Source: Spirogloea muscicola (lineage: Eukaryota > Streptophyta > Zygnematophyceae > Spirogloeales > Spirogloeaceae). Taken from it: a stretch of DNA of 27,698 nucleotides. The stretch lies in contig WELB01000268.1 of the NCBI GenBank assembly GCA_009602725.1, positions 559 through 28,256 of the forward strand, in the 5' to 3' direction. Below, in pieces: positions 1-10,439 of the stretch. The notes under the pieces are model-generated. The model made no database searches. It was not told the origin of the DNA and saw only the letters and a list, made by a program, of their open reading frames with translations. A program made the position numbers and the translations under genes. Position 1 is the first letter of the stretch, and every line of letters begins with the position of its first letter.

Positions 1-3000
1 AGCCACCGCCGCCGCGCCGCTGCTGGCGCCGCCGCGCACGGCGGTGGCGGCGGCGGCAGGGAGGCCCGACAGCGAGTGGGGTTACTCTGTCGAGGACATG
101 CTCTCATTCCAGCAGGTGTGCGCGGCGCCAATATATAATGACAGAAAATTAGCAGAAGGGGGATTCGAACCCCCGACATATGAATTATGATTCCGTTGAT
201 CTAACTACTTGACAGTTATTCTGCCATGAAAGTGTCATCAAGCCGCACTCCTCCTCGCCGTTCACCCCATTGGCTGGGCTGGCCACCGGAATTCCTTAAG
301 AAATGCCGGGCACCGATCGACAGCCCAATTGGTCAGCAGTTCGATCGGCTGGCCAGTTGCTGAAGTTGTGACTCAGGTTCAAATTGCTGTGTTGCTGGTG
401 GGACCTCCAGGAGCCCATCCCGACGTCGCTCCTCCGGCTGCCCGGTGACCTCGTCCCGGCCGCGCTCAAGGCCTTCGCGGTCATCCTGCGGTGGCAGGGC
501 GTCGACGGCGCTGGGCCCCCGCCGTTGGAGCCCGCCGACCGTGCGGCGCTCGTCCAGAGGCTCTACCGCGCAGCGCTGCGGCGCCCGGAGCTCCGCGACG
601 AGGTGTATGCGCAGCTCATCAAGCAGTCTCGCAGCTGCCCCGGCAGGTGAGCTCCGCTACTCCTCCAAGCCGTCATTGGCCGCTGCTCGGTGCTGGGCTG
701 CAGAAGGCAAGATCTGGGTGCTGAGGAGGGAGGGCAGAGGAGGGAGGTACGCAGAGAGAGGGAAAGATGCGGGGATGAGGGAGAGTGAAGGAAGGACGGA
801 GAGAGGAAGGGGGGATGCAAAAGAGGACAGGGCCACGAGGATGGAGGAGAGAGGGAGATTAGATGGTGAAGCCAGGCGGCGTTGCTGTGGCTGACATGTC
901 TAACTTCGATGGCGGCAGCAGCAGTGGCAGCGGTGGGGCTGACGGTTGGCAGGGCGGCGCAGGGAGGCGCGGCTGGCAGTGTGGCAGCTGGCCCACCTGT
1001 GCGCCGCGGCGATGCCGCCCGGCAAGGACGTCGCTGCGTACCTGGCGGACTACATACATGGCCTCGTCGGCGGCGGCGGCAATGGCAAGCCGGCGACAGC
1101 GGGCACACTGACAGAGGACTCCGCAGTGGTGGAGATGGCGGCACGGGCGTTCCGGGCGCTCAAGCGCTCAGTGCGCGTCGGGCCGCGGCAGACGGTGCCC
1201 TCGGCAGCGGAGGTGGAGGCGCTGCTGGGGAGCGGGAGGCCGCCTGCGGTCGTTGTGCACTTCCTTGACAATGCATTCGAGGAGGTGGCGTATGACATGA
1301 CCACGACGGTCGCTGAGGCCACGGAGGTCAAGTCCACTGTCTTGAACATCCTCAATACTCTATGACATATATTGCGTGTATATATCTTGATTAGACACTG
1401 GCATCTGTATGATACTTATGTCTTGTGTGTTTCTACAGCTTGACCTGATTCTCTCCTGACAAAATTGATGTCAGTGACACAGTATTGTGCCGGTTATGTG
1501 TGTGATGAATGTTATGTGCATTTGTATGTCAACTCACTGGTGCAGTCTGCCTCCACCATGGCATCCCTCAATTGCTATCCACTAACATTCTGGTTATTGG
1601 CAGGCTGTCGCCGGCGCCATCAAGCTGGTGTCTTTCCAAACATTCGGATTATTCGAGGCACGCTCGGCTGGAGGACGGCCGGCTGCATTGCAAGAGGCAA
1701 CTATGGCAGGTCAGCGTTGTGGTCCAACCAGTTAAGAGACTGCCGCAGGGGCTGCAGGAGGCCCCCCAGTACGTCACACTCACCTTGATGGACTCACCTT
1801 AGTCAGCTGAATGGCAAGGATGACACTAAGTTGGTAGTCCGCGGGCCTCTGGTTGTGCAGACGAGCACCTCGGGCTGGACGAGAATCGGTACCTGGGCGA
1901 CGTTGTCGCTAGCAGCAGTGGCTACGGCGGCGGTGGTGGGGATGGTGGCACTGGGCCACCGCTCCGGCTGCTATTCAAGAAGAAGCTCTTCCGCGAGGCG
2001 GACGAGGGCGTCGCAGAGACCATCTTCGTGCGGCTATCGTATCTCCAGGCAAGCCGCTGAATCGCTCACCAATTGCTCAGCCCTTGCTGGCTTCAGCAGT
2101 GGCTGCAGAGGCGCTGCATTCCACATGGCACCGTGCGCAGGCCCTGAGGCTTCCGCAAATTAGAATCATCTGTGTATAATCTTGACAGATAATGTCTGAT
2201 CAGTGATTACAGGATTTTATGCATGCGAAGCCCTCATGGAAATTACGAAAATTAGTTTCCGATGGCCAGGCCCAGCACGAGTACCTCGCTGGCAACTATC
2301 CCGTCGGGCGGCGAGACGACGCAGCGCAGCTGGCGGCGTTGCAGATCCTTGCCGACCAAGGTGCCGATGCGGCCACGACAAGTAGCGCCGATGTGTGCGT
2401 GGCCGCCTCACACACTGGGCACATCACAACTGCCGTTCTTGATCTTCTGGGCAGTGATAAAAGACCGCTGCCATCTCCGTAGCCTGCATTGGCAAAGTGG
2501 AGCTTGGTCTGACGCATTTGCTCATGTTTCTCCCCCTTTCCCTCCCCCCCTCCCCCTCTCTCTTTCCCCCGCCCATCCTCCTGGTACCCATACAGTAGCT
2601 GGGCGCAGCTCGTGCAGGCGGCCATTCCGGCGCCAGTCTTCACCACACGGCCGCGCGGAGAGTGGGAGCAGGACGTCCTCAGCCGCTCGCGCCTCCTGGT
2701 GAGGTTGCAGGTCTTGAGCACTCCTGAGAGACAAGCGTTGACTTTCTATTGGAAAGTGGCCGCTAAGGCTACTGGGGCTTTCTCACTCCATGGTCCCATG
2801 CTGCCTAGCCTGGCGATTCTTTCACTGGAATCAGATCCAACAACTAAAATAGGTTTCCTTATACTAACAGAAAGGGCATCCCTCAGAGGTTCTGCATGAA
2901 AGTTGCGGAAAGCAATCTGTGACGGGGGGTATGATTCTAGGTGTAAAGTCAGACCAGGACTTTGAAAGCTACTGCTAATTAGGCTTAGGCACGACAGACA

Positions 3001-6000
3001 TCTGTCACAGCGCAATTGTCGCACGTGAAGCATCTCTGGAAGCAACAGTAGTGACATCCACCGCCCGCCTGGCTCGGCTGCGTTGAATTGCTGCAGCAAA
3101 AGCAAGGCTCTACCAAGGACGACGCGCGTGGGCAGCTCCTGCGCTTCCTGCGGGGCCTGCCATACGGGAGCTCCGTCTTCTACCACGTGCGACGCGTCGA
3201 GGACCCCATCGGTCTGCTGCCTGGGAAGCTCATTTTGGGCATCAATAAGCGCGGGGTTTATTCCTGACTTCCTCTTGGCTTTTGCCTCATGATCCCCCGC
3301 TTTGCCTTTCCTGACTTCTGACGTGGTTCACTAGCAACTCTCCCCGTTAATGTCCTGGCTGCCAACTGACACAGCCAGGCTCGTCATGTCATGCAGATTC
3401 ACTTTTTCCGACCTGTACCCAAGGAATATCTGCATTCAGCTGAGCTCCGGGACATTATGCAATTTGGGAGCAGCTCGTCGGCGGTCTTCTTCAAGATGCG
3501 CGTGGCAGGCGTGCTGCACGTCTTTCAGTTTGAGACTAAGCAGGTGGTTGCGTGCCTAGGCCTCAGCACAAGCATAAGCCCCATGCATTCAAATTGATAT
3601 GTCACAGTCAGGGCGAACGCAGCTGATGATAAGTCCGTTAATAAACGAAGCTGCCCTACACGTAGCCGGACTTCACAGCAGCTCCTGTGCTGGCAGCTCC
3701 ACAAGCCCGCCGCTCTCGATCGACTTAGAAATAAGTATAGGACATACGACACGTTTGAAAGCTGACCATGAGAACGTGCTTTAAGTTCCTCATCTGCACC
3801 AAGCCAGATGCTGACTGCAGGCTTTGATCAGTGGTGTTCAGGGCGAGGATGTGTGCCTGGCGCTCCAGAGCCATATAAATGACGTGCTCCTCCGCAAGCT
3901 CAGCAGGAAGGTGTCAGCCGGTGCGACAGCTGCTGGGAGTCCCTCGCAACTGGCACCGAGCATCGGAAGAGAGGAAGAGCCGCGAGCGACGGCGGCAGGC
4001 GGAGCTGATGCGTACGACCTCGGCATGGTGGACATGGCCAGGCAGCTCGAGCAGGCGAAGCGGCGCAATGAGCAGGTGGGCTTGCAAGCAGCAATCCACC
4101 AGCTTTCGGGAAGGCCACAATGTGGTAGCAGCTTGCAATGTGCCATTGAACTGAACATTCCACTATGCCCAAATGTCGTGTGCTCTTCATGTCGGTGCAG
4201 CTCTCGTCTGAGGTTGCGGAGTGGCAGGAACGAGAGCGCAAGCTGCTAGAAGACGTGGCATCGCTGGAGGACCGGCTGTGTGCCGAGGAGGGCACTCGGG
4301 CAGGCCCGGCAAGGGCCGAGGAGTATGGCAGCACGCGGGAGGCCCTTGCGCAGGTACGCAGCCAGCATCGCCTGGAAACGGTGGAAACTGGTCTGAGCCT
4401 TTGGCTCTCGTGTTGAGACAAGGGACGACAGAAGAATATAGCAAGACAAGTTTGTGCATACATTCGCTTTAAACAGATTCGGGCGTCCTCTCATCCTCAC
4501 TGGTGGATGATGCATTTGCTGGGTGATGATCAGCTTTGTGCATAATGCAGAAATTGGCACTTGGGCATTGTCCTCCTTCCGTGCATGTCTGGATCCACAG
4601 GTGACCGTCAATGGCGTCGCTCAAGCCAAGGATAATGTGGAGTTAGGTGGAGCTGCACTGCCAGCCAAGTCGCCGGTGAAGGGAGCACTCGATGGCCCAG
4701 CAGCCGTGTTAGCCATAACTGGCTTGGCTCCGAAAGCAACAGACAGGGACAGCGCCACGCAGATCCGCCAGCTCCAGGCTCAGGTACAGAGCTCATCACG
4801 TTCCTTGGCTCAATATCCTGACTTCTTATGCAGACCTTTGCGACGAATTTGCAAACTTCTCTTCAGCAAATGCAAACTTCTCTTCAGGTGTAGTTCCTTT
4901 GCAAGGACCTCCATGCGATGATCCTTCTGCCTTCACAGCAAGATTCTGAACCCAGAGAAATTATACATTGTGGCTGGGCTGAAACCCAGTAAAGGCACTC
5001 TGACGATAGCCTTGAATCCTCTTCCAGTATAAAATCAGGTCAAGCAGTTGATTAGGTCTGCCACACTGCATTGTTGGACTTGAGAATGCCGTGAACCTTG
5101 TTGCTGTGCAGCTGAAGGACCTGAGAGCCGAACTTAAGTCACGCTTGGAAGTGGCAACCAAGACAGAGGATGTCTTCCGCAAGCTGCAGAAGGAGAAGCA
5201 GCTCCTGGAGCAGAAGTTTACACGTTTGCAGAACAGCCAAAAGGGCGAGGTACTTACAGTTACCACAATAAATTGGCAAATTATTGCTTAGGTGAATGCT
5301 ACCTGTGCCATCAGTTCCCTTTCCACGTTTGTCCTGAAGTGAAACTGGCTTGTAGACCGCTGACAGTGACTGTGGCTTGACATTTATGTCAGCTATCTTT
5401 GCTGTCTGTATTCACAATTCGCGTACTTGAGCTCCGGGCTCTGACAGTAAGACAGACTCAAATGTTGATGCTAACCGCTGGCTGTCAATGGCGGGCTAGC
5501 ACTTTGAGGGCTACAATTTTGGGCAGACACACTATAAGGTCTTTAAGGCTAAATTACACTGACAGTGAAATCAGATGGTGATCAGAAAAGGGAGGTGGAG
5601 CAGCGGTGGAGCGAGGAGCGGCGGGAGCTGGAGGCGTGCGCAAAGGATGCGGAGCGGCTGTCGACTCAGACAGCGCTGCAGCTGGCGGATGCCACGAGGC
5701 AGCTGGACGAGCGCAACCACCAGCTCTCGCACATGGACGACTTCTTCAAGGAGCTCGAGGGCCTCCGTGACGAGAAGGAGGTGCCAGACTGCCGCTCTGA
5801 TCGACACCCCAACTTGGCCAACTCTGTACCACCTCATTGTCACAGTGGCTGCTGTTCTGTGAGGCTACCACAGCAGCACGTCGATGCCCTTATTGAGCTT
5901 GTGCCACTGTGCCTTGAGCTCCGTGCAAGCCTATATACTGTAGTTGCACAATTCACAGTCTGCACCATGTATGTAATGCAGAAAGGGTGTGCGCCTGGTA

Positions 6001-8598
6001 TGTAATGCAGAAGTGGTGTGTGATTGGTCTTGGTACTGCAGGACTGGAACAGGAAGGAAGCTGCCTCAGCGGACGTCATCAGGAAGCAGGGAGAGCAGAT
6101 TGCCGAGCTGGAGGTGCTGTACAAGGAGGAGCAGCTCCTACGGCGGCGGTACTTCAACATGATGGAAGGTCAGCGAGCACAGAGAGTACTGCATCGAGCT
6201 GGAAAGGCATTGTAGAGTCTACACGTGTCAATGTGGTCCACTTTTTCATTATTCATTTCATGTCACTGTAGATATGAAAGGGAAGATAAGAGTGTACGCG
6301 AGGACCCGCCCGTTGAGCGAGAAGGAGGATGCAGACAAAGAGAGGAGCGTTATCATGTTTCCCGATGAGCTCACGCTCGAGTATGTCTGGAAGGACGGGG
6401 AGAAGCCAAAGCAGCACAACTTTGACAGGGTCTTCCCGGGCAATGCGTCTCAGGAGCAGGTTTTTGAAGACACCAAGGTATAAATCTGTGCTTTGTTAGG
6501 AGGTTGGTGCAAGCTTGCGCATGTTCTTTCCTTTCTCCTTACCTGTCAGAGCAGAGCAATAGCCTCTGCTAATTGCTAAGCCCTTGAAAATTAATCATGA
6601 ACATAGATTTAGTACCCTGTACAGATCAGCCTTGTGTTGGAGCATAACCATAGCTCTTGGTGTGCGCAGTACCTTGTCCAGTCAGCGATTGATGGGTACA
6701 ACATATGCATATTTGCATACGGTCAGACAGGGTCTGGTAAGACCTACACGATATACGGAACTCCTCAGAACCCAGGCCTCACCCCCAGAGCTATGCACGA
6801 GCTGTACCACTGCCTGGAGCGTGATGGATCCAAATACGCCTATGAGCTGAAGGTAGCAGCTACTTAAGCTGTTTGACATACGGAATATAGGGATTAGGCT
6901 TCAGAGTATAGGGTTTAGGGTCAAAGTATAGGTGCTGTAGCTAATGCAGAGCCGTGGTTTCAATGTCATCTCAACACAATCAGCTGGTAAATGCAACGCC
7001 TATAGGCTTGCTGGAATCATTAACGGCTCAACAAGCAGTCCATCCTTGCACAATGCCACTTCTCCGGCTGATTGACTCCCTTGTCCTTTGAATCTGTACA
7101 TTCTCTTGGCAGGTCTACATGCTGGAGCTTTATCAAGACAATCTGCAGGACCTCCTTCTGCCCAAGAATGCCAAGAAGCGAAAGCTTGAGATCAGGAAGG
7201 ATGCAAAGGTGTGTGCATACTTCTTTCTGCCTCGTTGCATTAAGTAGAATTGATGAGGAATGCAGACGGCATTTTTTGCCCTCCTGCAAGTTGAGGCCCA
7301 CAGGCATTAGAGCACGATAGAATTGAGGGAGCTGATTTTGTGATGTGATCTTTGTTGTTGTGCTCTTCTCCTCTCAGCATTTTTCCTCTTGATGCAATCT
7401 TGGATAAGATGGCCTTTCTCCTTGCAGTAAAGACATGTCAAGACCCTGCTCTTTTGTTTGCACGAGAAGAGAACAGAGTCTTGACATGTTTTTACTGCAA
7501 GGAGAGAGGCCATCTTATTCGAGATTGCATCAAATGCTGAGAGCACAACAACATATATCACAATACAAAGATAGCTCCTCTCAAACCTACCATTGAACTT
7601 GAACCTGACATTCTCATGCTGATGAGAAAATTGAAGCCTACTGGTCAGGGAATGGTGGTTGTGGAGAATGCGACTCTTCTACCAGTTAAGACACTAGCGG
7701 AGCTGGAAGCAATTGTGGGCAAGGGCATGGCCATGCGCGTGACGGCCGGTACCAACATGAACGCAGAAAGTTCACGGTCGCACTTGATAATGTCTATTGT
7801 GATTGAGAGCACCAACCTCCAAAGCCAGGCGGTCACCAGAGGCAAGGTGCGCAATTGCTATGACAATGATATTTCCTCCTGACCTGAGTACCTTTCCACC
7901 TCAAGCAATTAATGCTTTGACTGATGGACTTCTTATAGGCCTCTTAAGCACGAACTTCACTTGTGCAGCTGAGCCTGGTGGACCTGGCCGGGTCTGAGCG
8001 TATAAAGAAGTCGGGCTCGACAGGTGAGCAGCTTAAGGAGGCGCAGAGCATCAACAAGTCGCTCTCGGCGCTGGGTGACGTGATCAGTGCTCTGGCCACG
8101 GGCCAGGAGCACGTGCCGTACCGCAACCACAAGCTCACCATGCTCATGAGCGACTCACTGGGCGGCAACGCCAAGACGCTCATGTTCGTCAACATCTCAC
8201 CCATTGGCTCCAGCCTCGACGAGACAAACAACTCCTTGAGGTACCTTTACCTCCGAAGCCAAAGCTTGGACAAACTCCTTGGATGGTTTAGATGACTGCG
8301 AATGCAGTCCCATGACCATCGTCAGCAACAGCCCACTTGGCATGTGCATACTTCAATGCTAGTGTAGACCATACAGGGCGAAGCGCCACACTTTACAGAT
8401 AAACCCTGATCAATGGGTGGTTTGGGATGACGCAGTTATGCTGTTAGAGTTCGATCGATCACCAACCAGGCCACCAAAGACGTCCAGACGCAGGAGATTC
8501 TGAGGTTACGGAAGCGAATTGCGTACTTGAAGGACGTTGCTGGGAAAAAGGCCGAGGATGATGAACTTGAAGATGTTGATGACATAAGGCCTCAATAG
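1..8598 (+). CDS. KCBP: Kinesin-like calmodulin-binding protein (MyTH4-FERM-C-terminal kinesin), 5' partial
   Basis: Minus-end-directed kinesin-14 of plants and green algae, regulated by Ca2+/calmodulin. Exons read as 1-115, 411-646, 963-1326, 1604-1709, 1861-2048, 2270-2394, 2596-2698, 3097-3255, 3397-3543, 3842-4075, 4201-4353, 4601-4783, 5112-5249, 5586-5780, 6042-6168, 6272-6477, 6670-6852, 7113-7208, 7649-7846, 7969-8240, 8436-8598. All phases agree, giving 1229 residues plus TAG (the Arabidopsis protein has about 1260). MyTH4 is encoded by exons 1-3 ([20 protein letters not shown]), FERM by exons 4-10 ([42 protein letters not shown]), coiled coil by exons 10-15, neck [13 protein letters not shown] and motor by exons 16-21. 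The motor shows P-loop GQTGSGKT, switch I SSRSH and switch II DLAGSE. The last exon has the basic helix [14 protein letters not shown] and an acidic tail, the family's calmodulin-binding end. The N-terminus lies outside the window. Exon edges are inferred from reading frame and homology, without transcripts. Confidence 0.93.
150..225 (-). tRNA. tRNA-like gene, apparent anticodon CAU, inside KCBP intron 1 (antisense)
   Basis: Read on the minus strand, a 7-bp acceptor stem (GGCAGAA with UUCUGCU, one G-U pair), a perfect 5-bp T stem (GGGGG/CCCCC) around UUCGAAU, and a 5-nt variable loop fit a tRNA. The internal B box (GGTTCGAATCC) is perfect and a TTTT Pol III stop follows directly after the discriminator A. 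The anticodon loop reads AUCAUAA, so CAU is the likely anticodon (Met or Ile type). Weak points are a poor D stem, one mismatch in the anticodon stem, and a 22-nt D region. It could be functional, organelle-derived, or a decaying tRNA pseudogene. It lies wholly between KCBP exons 1 and 2 on the opposite strand. Confidence 0.55.
647..962 (+). other. KCBP intron 2 with purine-rich tract
   Basis: The intron between MyTH4 exons 2 and 3. From about 709 to 866 it is almost entirely A and G on the coding strand, with only scattered pyrimidines. No gene is seen in it; reading frames here are products of the biased composition. Confidence 0.6.
2049..2269 (+). other. GC-AG intron in the FERM region of KCBP
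   Basis: Exon 5 ends LSYLQ and exon 6 begins [14 protein letters not shown], matching the continuous KCBP protein across the join. The donor is CAG|GCAAGC and the acceptor CCAG|GCC. There is no usable GT near the join that keeps the frame, so this is a real GC-AG intron with an otherwise consensus donor. Confidence 0.75.
4850..4887 (+). repeat. Short tandem duplication in a KCBP intron
   Basis: TGCAAACTTCTCTTCAG occurs at 4850-4866 and again at 4871-4887, a 21-bp period. Each copy ends in a splice-acceptor-like TCTTCAG. Neither is used in the frame-consistent model, whose next exon starts at 5112. Confidence 0.7.
5970..6028 (+). repeat. Imperfect 29-bp tandem duplication before KCBP exon 15
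   Basis: ATGTAATGCAGAA is repeated at 5971 and 6000 with similar flanks, a 29-bp period. Both copies carry a GCAG acceptor-like site upstream of the acceptor inferred at 6041. Confidence 0.6.
7339..7562. mobile_element. Palindromic Copia-type Gag zinc-knuckle relic in KCBP intron 18
   Basis: Two arms of roughly 90-105 bp are imperfect reverse complements and nearly meet in the centre. The right arm on the plus strand (7487-7528) encodes [14 protein letters not shown], and the left arm on the minus strand (7394-7435) encodes [14 protein letters not shown]. Both are exact CX2CX4HX4C knuckles, as in retrotransposon Gag nucleocapsid. The left arm also keeps the basic stretch [14 protein letters not shown]; the right arm lacks part of it and stops soon after. 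The relic lies between motor exons 18 (ends 7208) and 19 (starts 7649). The DNA at 7563-7640 also reads in an open Gag-like frame. The element is dead; the host exon junction is intact. Confidence 0.8.
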
Positions 8599-9129
8599 TC
8601 GGTCTGCTACGATGGACTTTCTTCTTTATTCTGAGCTAGTCAATATAGGAGAGTAAGGCACAACCATTGCGCAGTACTTCTATCCTTATGATAGTTGACC
8701 ACCTTTCACATTCTTTCATTCTTACGTAGTGTAAAAACCCAACACTGCCATACAGACCTCTTTCATATGCAAGGATGTATGGCCATGATTTGCAGCCGCA
8801 GATTGCAAGTGTGCATTCATTATGTCCTGCTGGCACGATTGAAGGTGCACAGCAGCAAGCATTGGATGGTCGTCTGTTGAGGTTCTGGGTGACTTCATGT
8901 TTATTGTTGATGGACGATCTGCAGAGGGACCAAGACGTTCTTGCTTGCCATAGTACATGTTCCATACGCTTATGGCACAAGCTTCTAGTGCTGCTCTCTT
9001 GACTGTGTCGTGCGATGTATTCTCAGCCACTAAAGAAAGGCTGCCCGTGTCCTTTGACGCAAGAAAGCCAGCCCGATAGTTGTGTCAGTGCACAGGCTTC
9101 TACTTTTGGAGTCACTAGCTTCTTTTGCT
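8599..9129. other. Intergenic DNA downstream of KCBP
   Basis: Contains the KCBP 3' untranslated region and spacer. A TGTAA-type element (the usual green-algal poly(A) signal) occurs near 8728, about 130 bases after the stop codon. No credible gene is seen. Confidence 0.5.
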
Positions 9130-10135
9130 TGACCGTGGAGCTTTTTTCGTTGGAAGAGCTACTTCGTCTTTCCATAACAAAGCTTGGCTTGATTTTGCGT
9201 TACCTTCTCATCTCATGCACCGCGCACACCGGGCCTCCTTCCCCAACTGTCTGGAGCTGTTTGAGTGCTATCTCTGGAGTCGGAGAGGGCCTTTCGGCCC
9301 TTTCTTTGTCCTTGCAGACCTGATCATATTTTTGGGCTGGCCTCTCACAGCCTCCTTACTGTCCTCACCCGTGGTTACCAAGTAATTCTTCCGATCGGGC
9401 ATGCTCTAAGTCAGCGCTTTTGGCCCTTCAGTCCTTGTCAATTTCTTTTCGGGCTGGCTGGCTGGCTGTTCACAGCCCTTGCCCCCTTGCGGAGAGCCAG
9501 TTTACACAGCCATTGCTTACATTGGAGAAGCTGTTCCTTTTGGGCTGGCCTCTCAGAAGAAAGCGTGTACTAGTGGAGGGCGATGGCTGTGATTGGCCAG
9601 CCCAGAGAAAGCATGAACGGAACTCGAAGGCGTCAATTCCACTGCCTTCCGTTATACTAGTCTCCAAGACATCAGCAGGTGGGTTCGCAACTATCTCTAG
9701 TCAGTAAGTGCAAGTCAGAGTAACCAGAGGGCGTAAAAGTGTTGCAATGCAGGACCTGTTGCGTTCCTTTTCTGGCCTTGGCCAAACACAGCCATCGCCC
9801 TTCACTGGAATCGCCTTCCGTTTCTATTCCCCTTCGGCCGTCTCTGGGGATCAGGCAGCTCCGCTCCCGAACGCGACGCCCGAGGCGAGGGGTCACCGTG
9901 ACGTCGGCGTTCCGTCGCGGCGGCCGCTGCTGCCGCCGCCGCCGCCGCCGCTGCCTCGGGGGGCTCCAACCGCCGCCTGCANTGGACGCCAGGTCAGGCT
10001 TGAGCCAAGGAATGGAGTGTGTATTGAGAGATGGAGGGCCTGAGTGGCCAAAGTACAAAGGGCAGCACAGTGACAGATGTACATCACCTTCTGCTAAGCT
10101 GACCCGCTCAGTAACCACACACGAGTCAGCACACG
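9130..10135. repeat. Interspersed repeat cluster 1 (hairpin repeats, LINE tail, repeat B)
   Basis: Hairpin-type repeats built on GGGCTGGC with CACAGCC and CATTGGAAG occur at about 9334-9362, 9451-9480 and 9539-9560 on plus and 9580-9606 on minus. A LINE 3'-tail fragment on minus spans about 9676-9750 (GTCAGAGTAACCAGAGGGCG on the plus strand). A repeat B copy spans about 10018-10115 (TGACCCGCTCAGTAACCAC). The same units recur after 18961. Long open frames here on either strand are chance frames through repeats and GCC runs. Confidence 0.7.
9982..9982. other. Ambiguous base (n) in a GC-rich triplet run
   Basis: A single undetermined base follows a (GCC)n stretch at about 9915-9955, suggesting a consensus or assembly problem in low-complexity DNA. 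Confidence 0.95.
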
Positions 10136-10439
10136 GTAACACACCACATGGAGGTCGCGAAGTGATGGCCGCATACCAGACGGCAAGTGACAAGCCCTTG
10201 CGCCACCAATTGCCACCAGTGCCCGCAGTGCCAGGCGGCACGTGGCCAGCCGCATAGAGCCAGCAGGCGCCTGGACGCCAGCCAGCTTCCGCCGCCGCCA
10301 TTGCCGCCGCCGCCGCCGTCGCCGCCGCCGCGCAGCCTGGCGCAGCCGGCGTCGACTTTGTCGTGGCCGATCTGATAGCCGATCCGGCAGGACGTCTGCG
10401 AAAGCCGGGCCGGCGCTGAGGCCGCCATCCGTCGCCGCC

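Noticed and set aside
1710-1860. Extra KCBP exon between exons 4 and 5
   Set aside because: GGCTGCAGGAGGCCCCCCAG has splice-like edges, but the direct join 1709 to 1861 already keeps the frame and restores the expected [14 protein letters not shown] sequence.
6909-6922. TTTAGGG telomere-like motif
   Set aside because: Only one unit plus a near match lies in a KCBP intron; this is not an interstitial telomere array.
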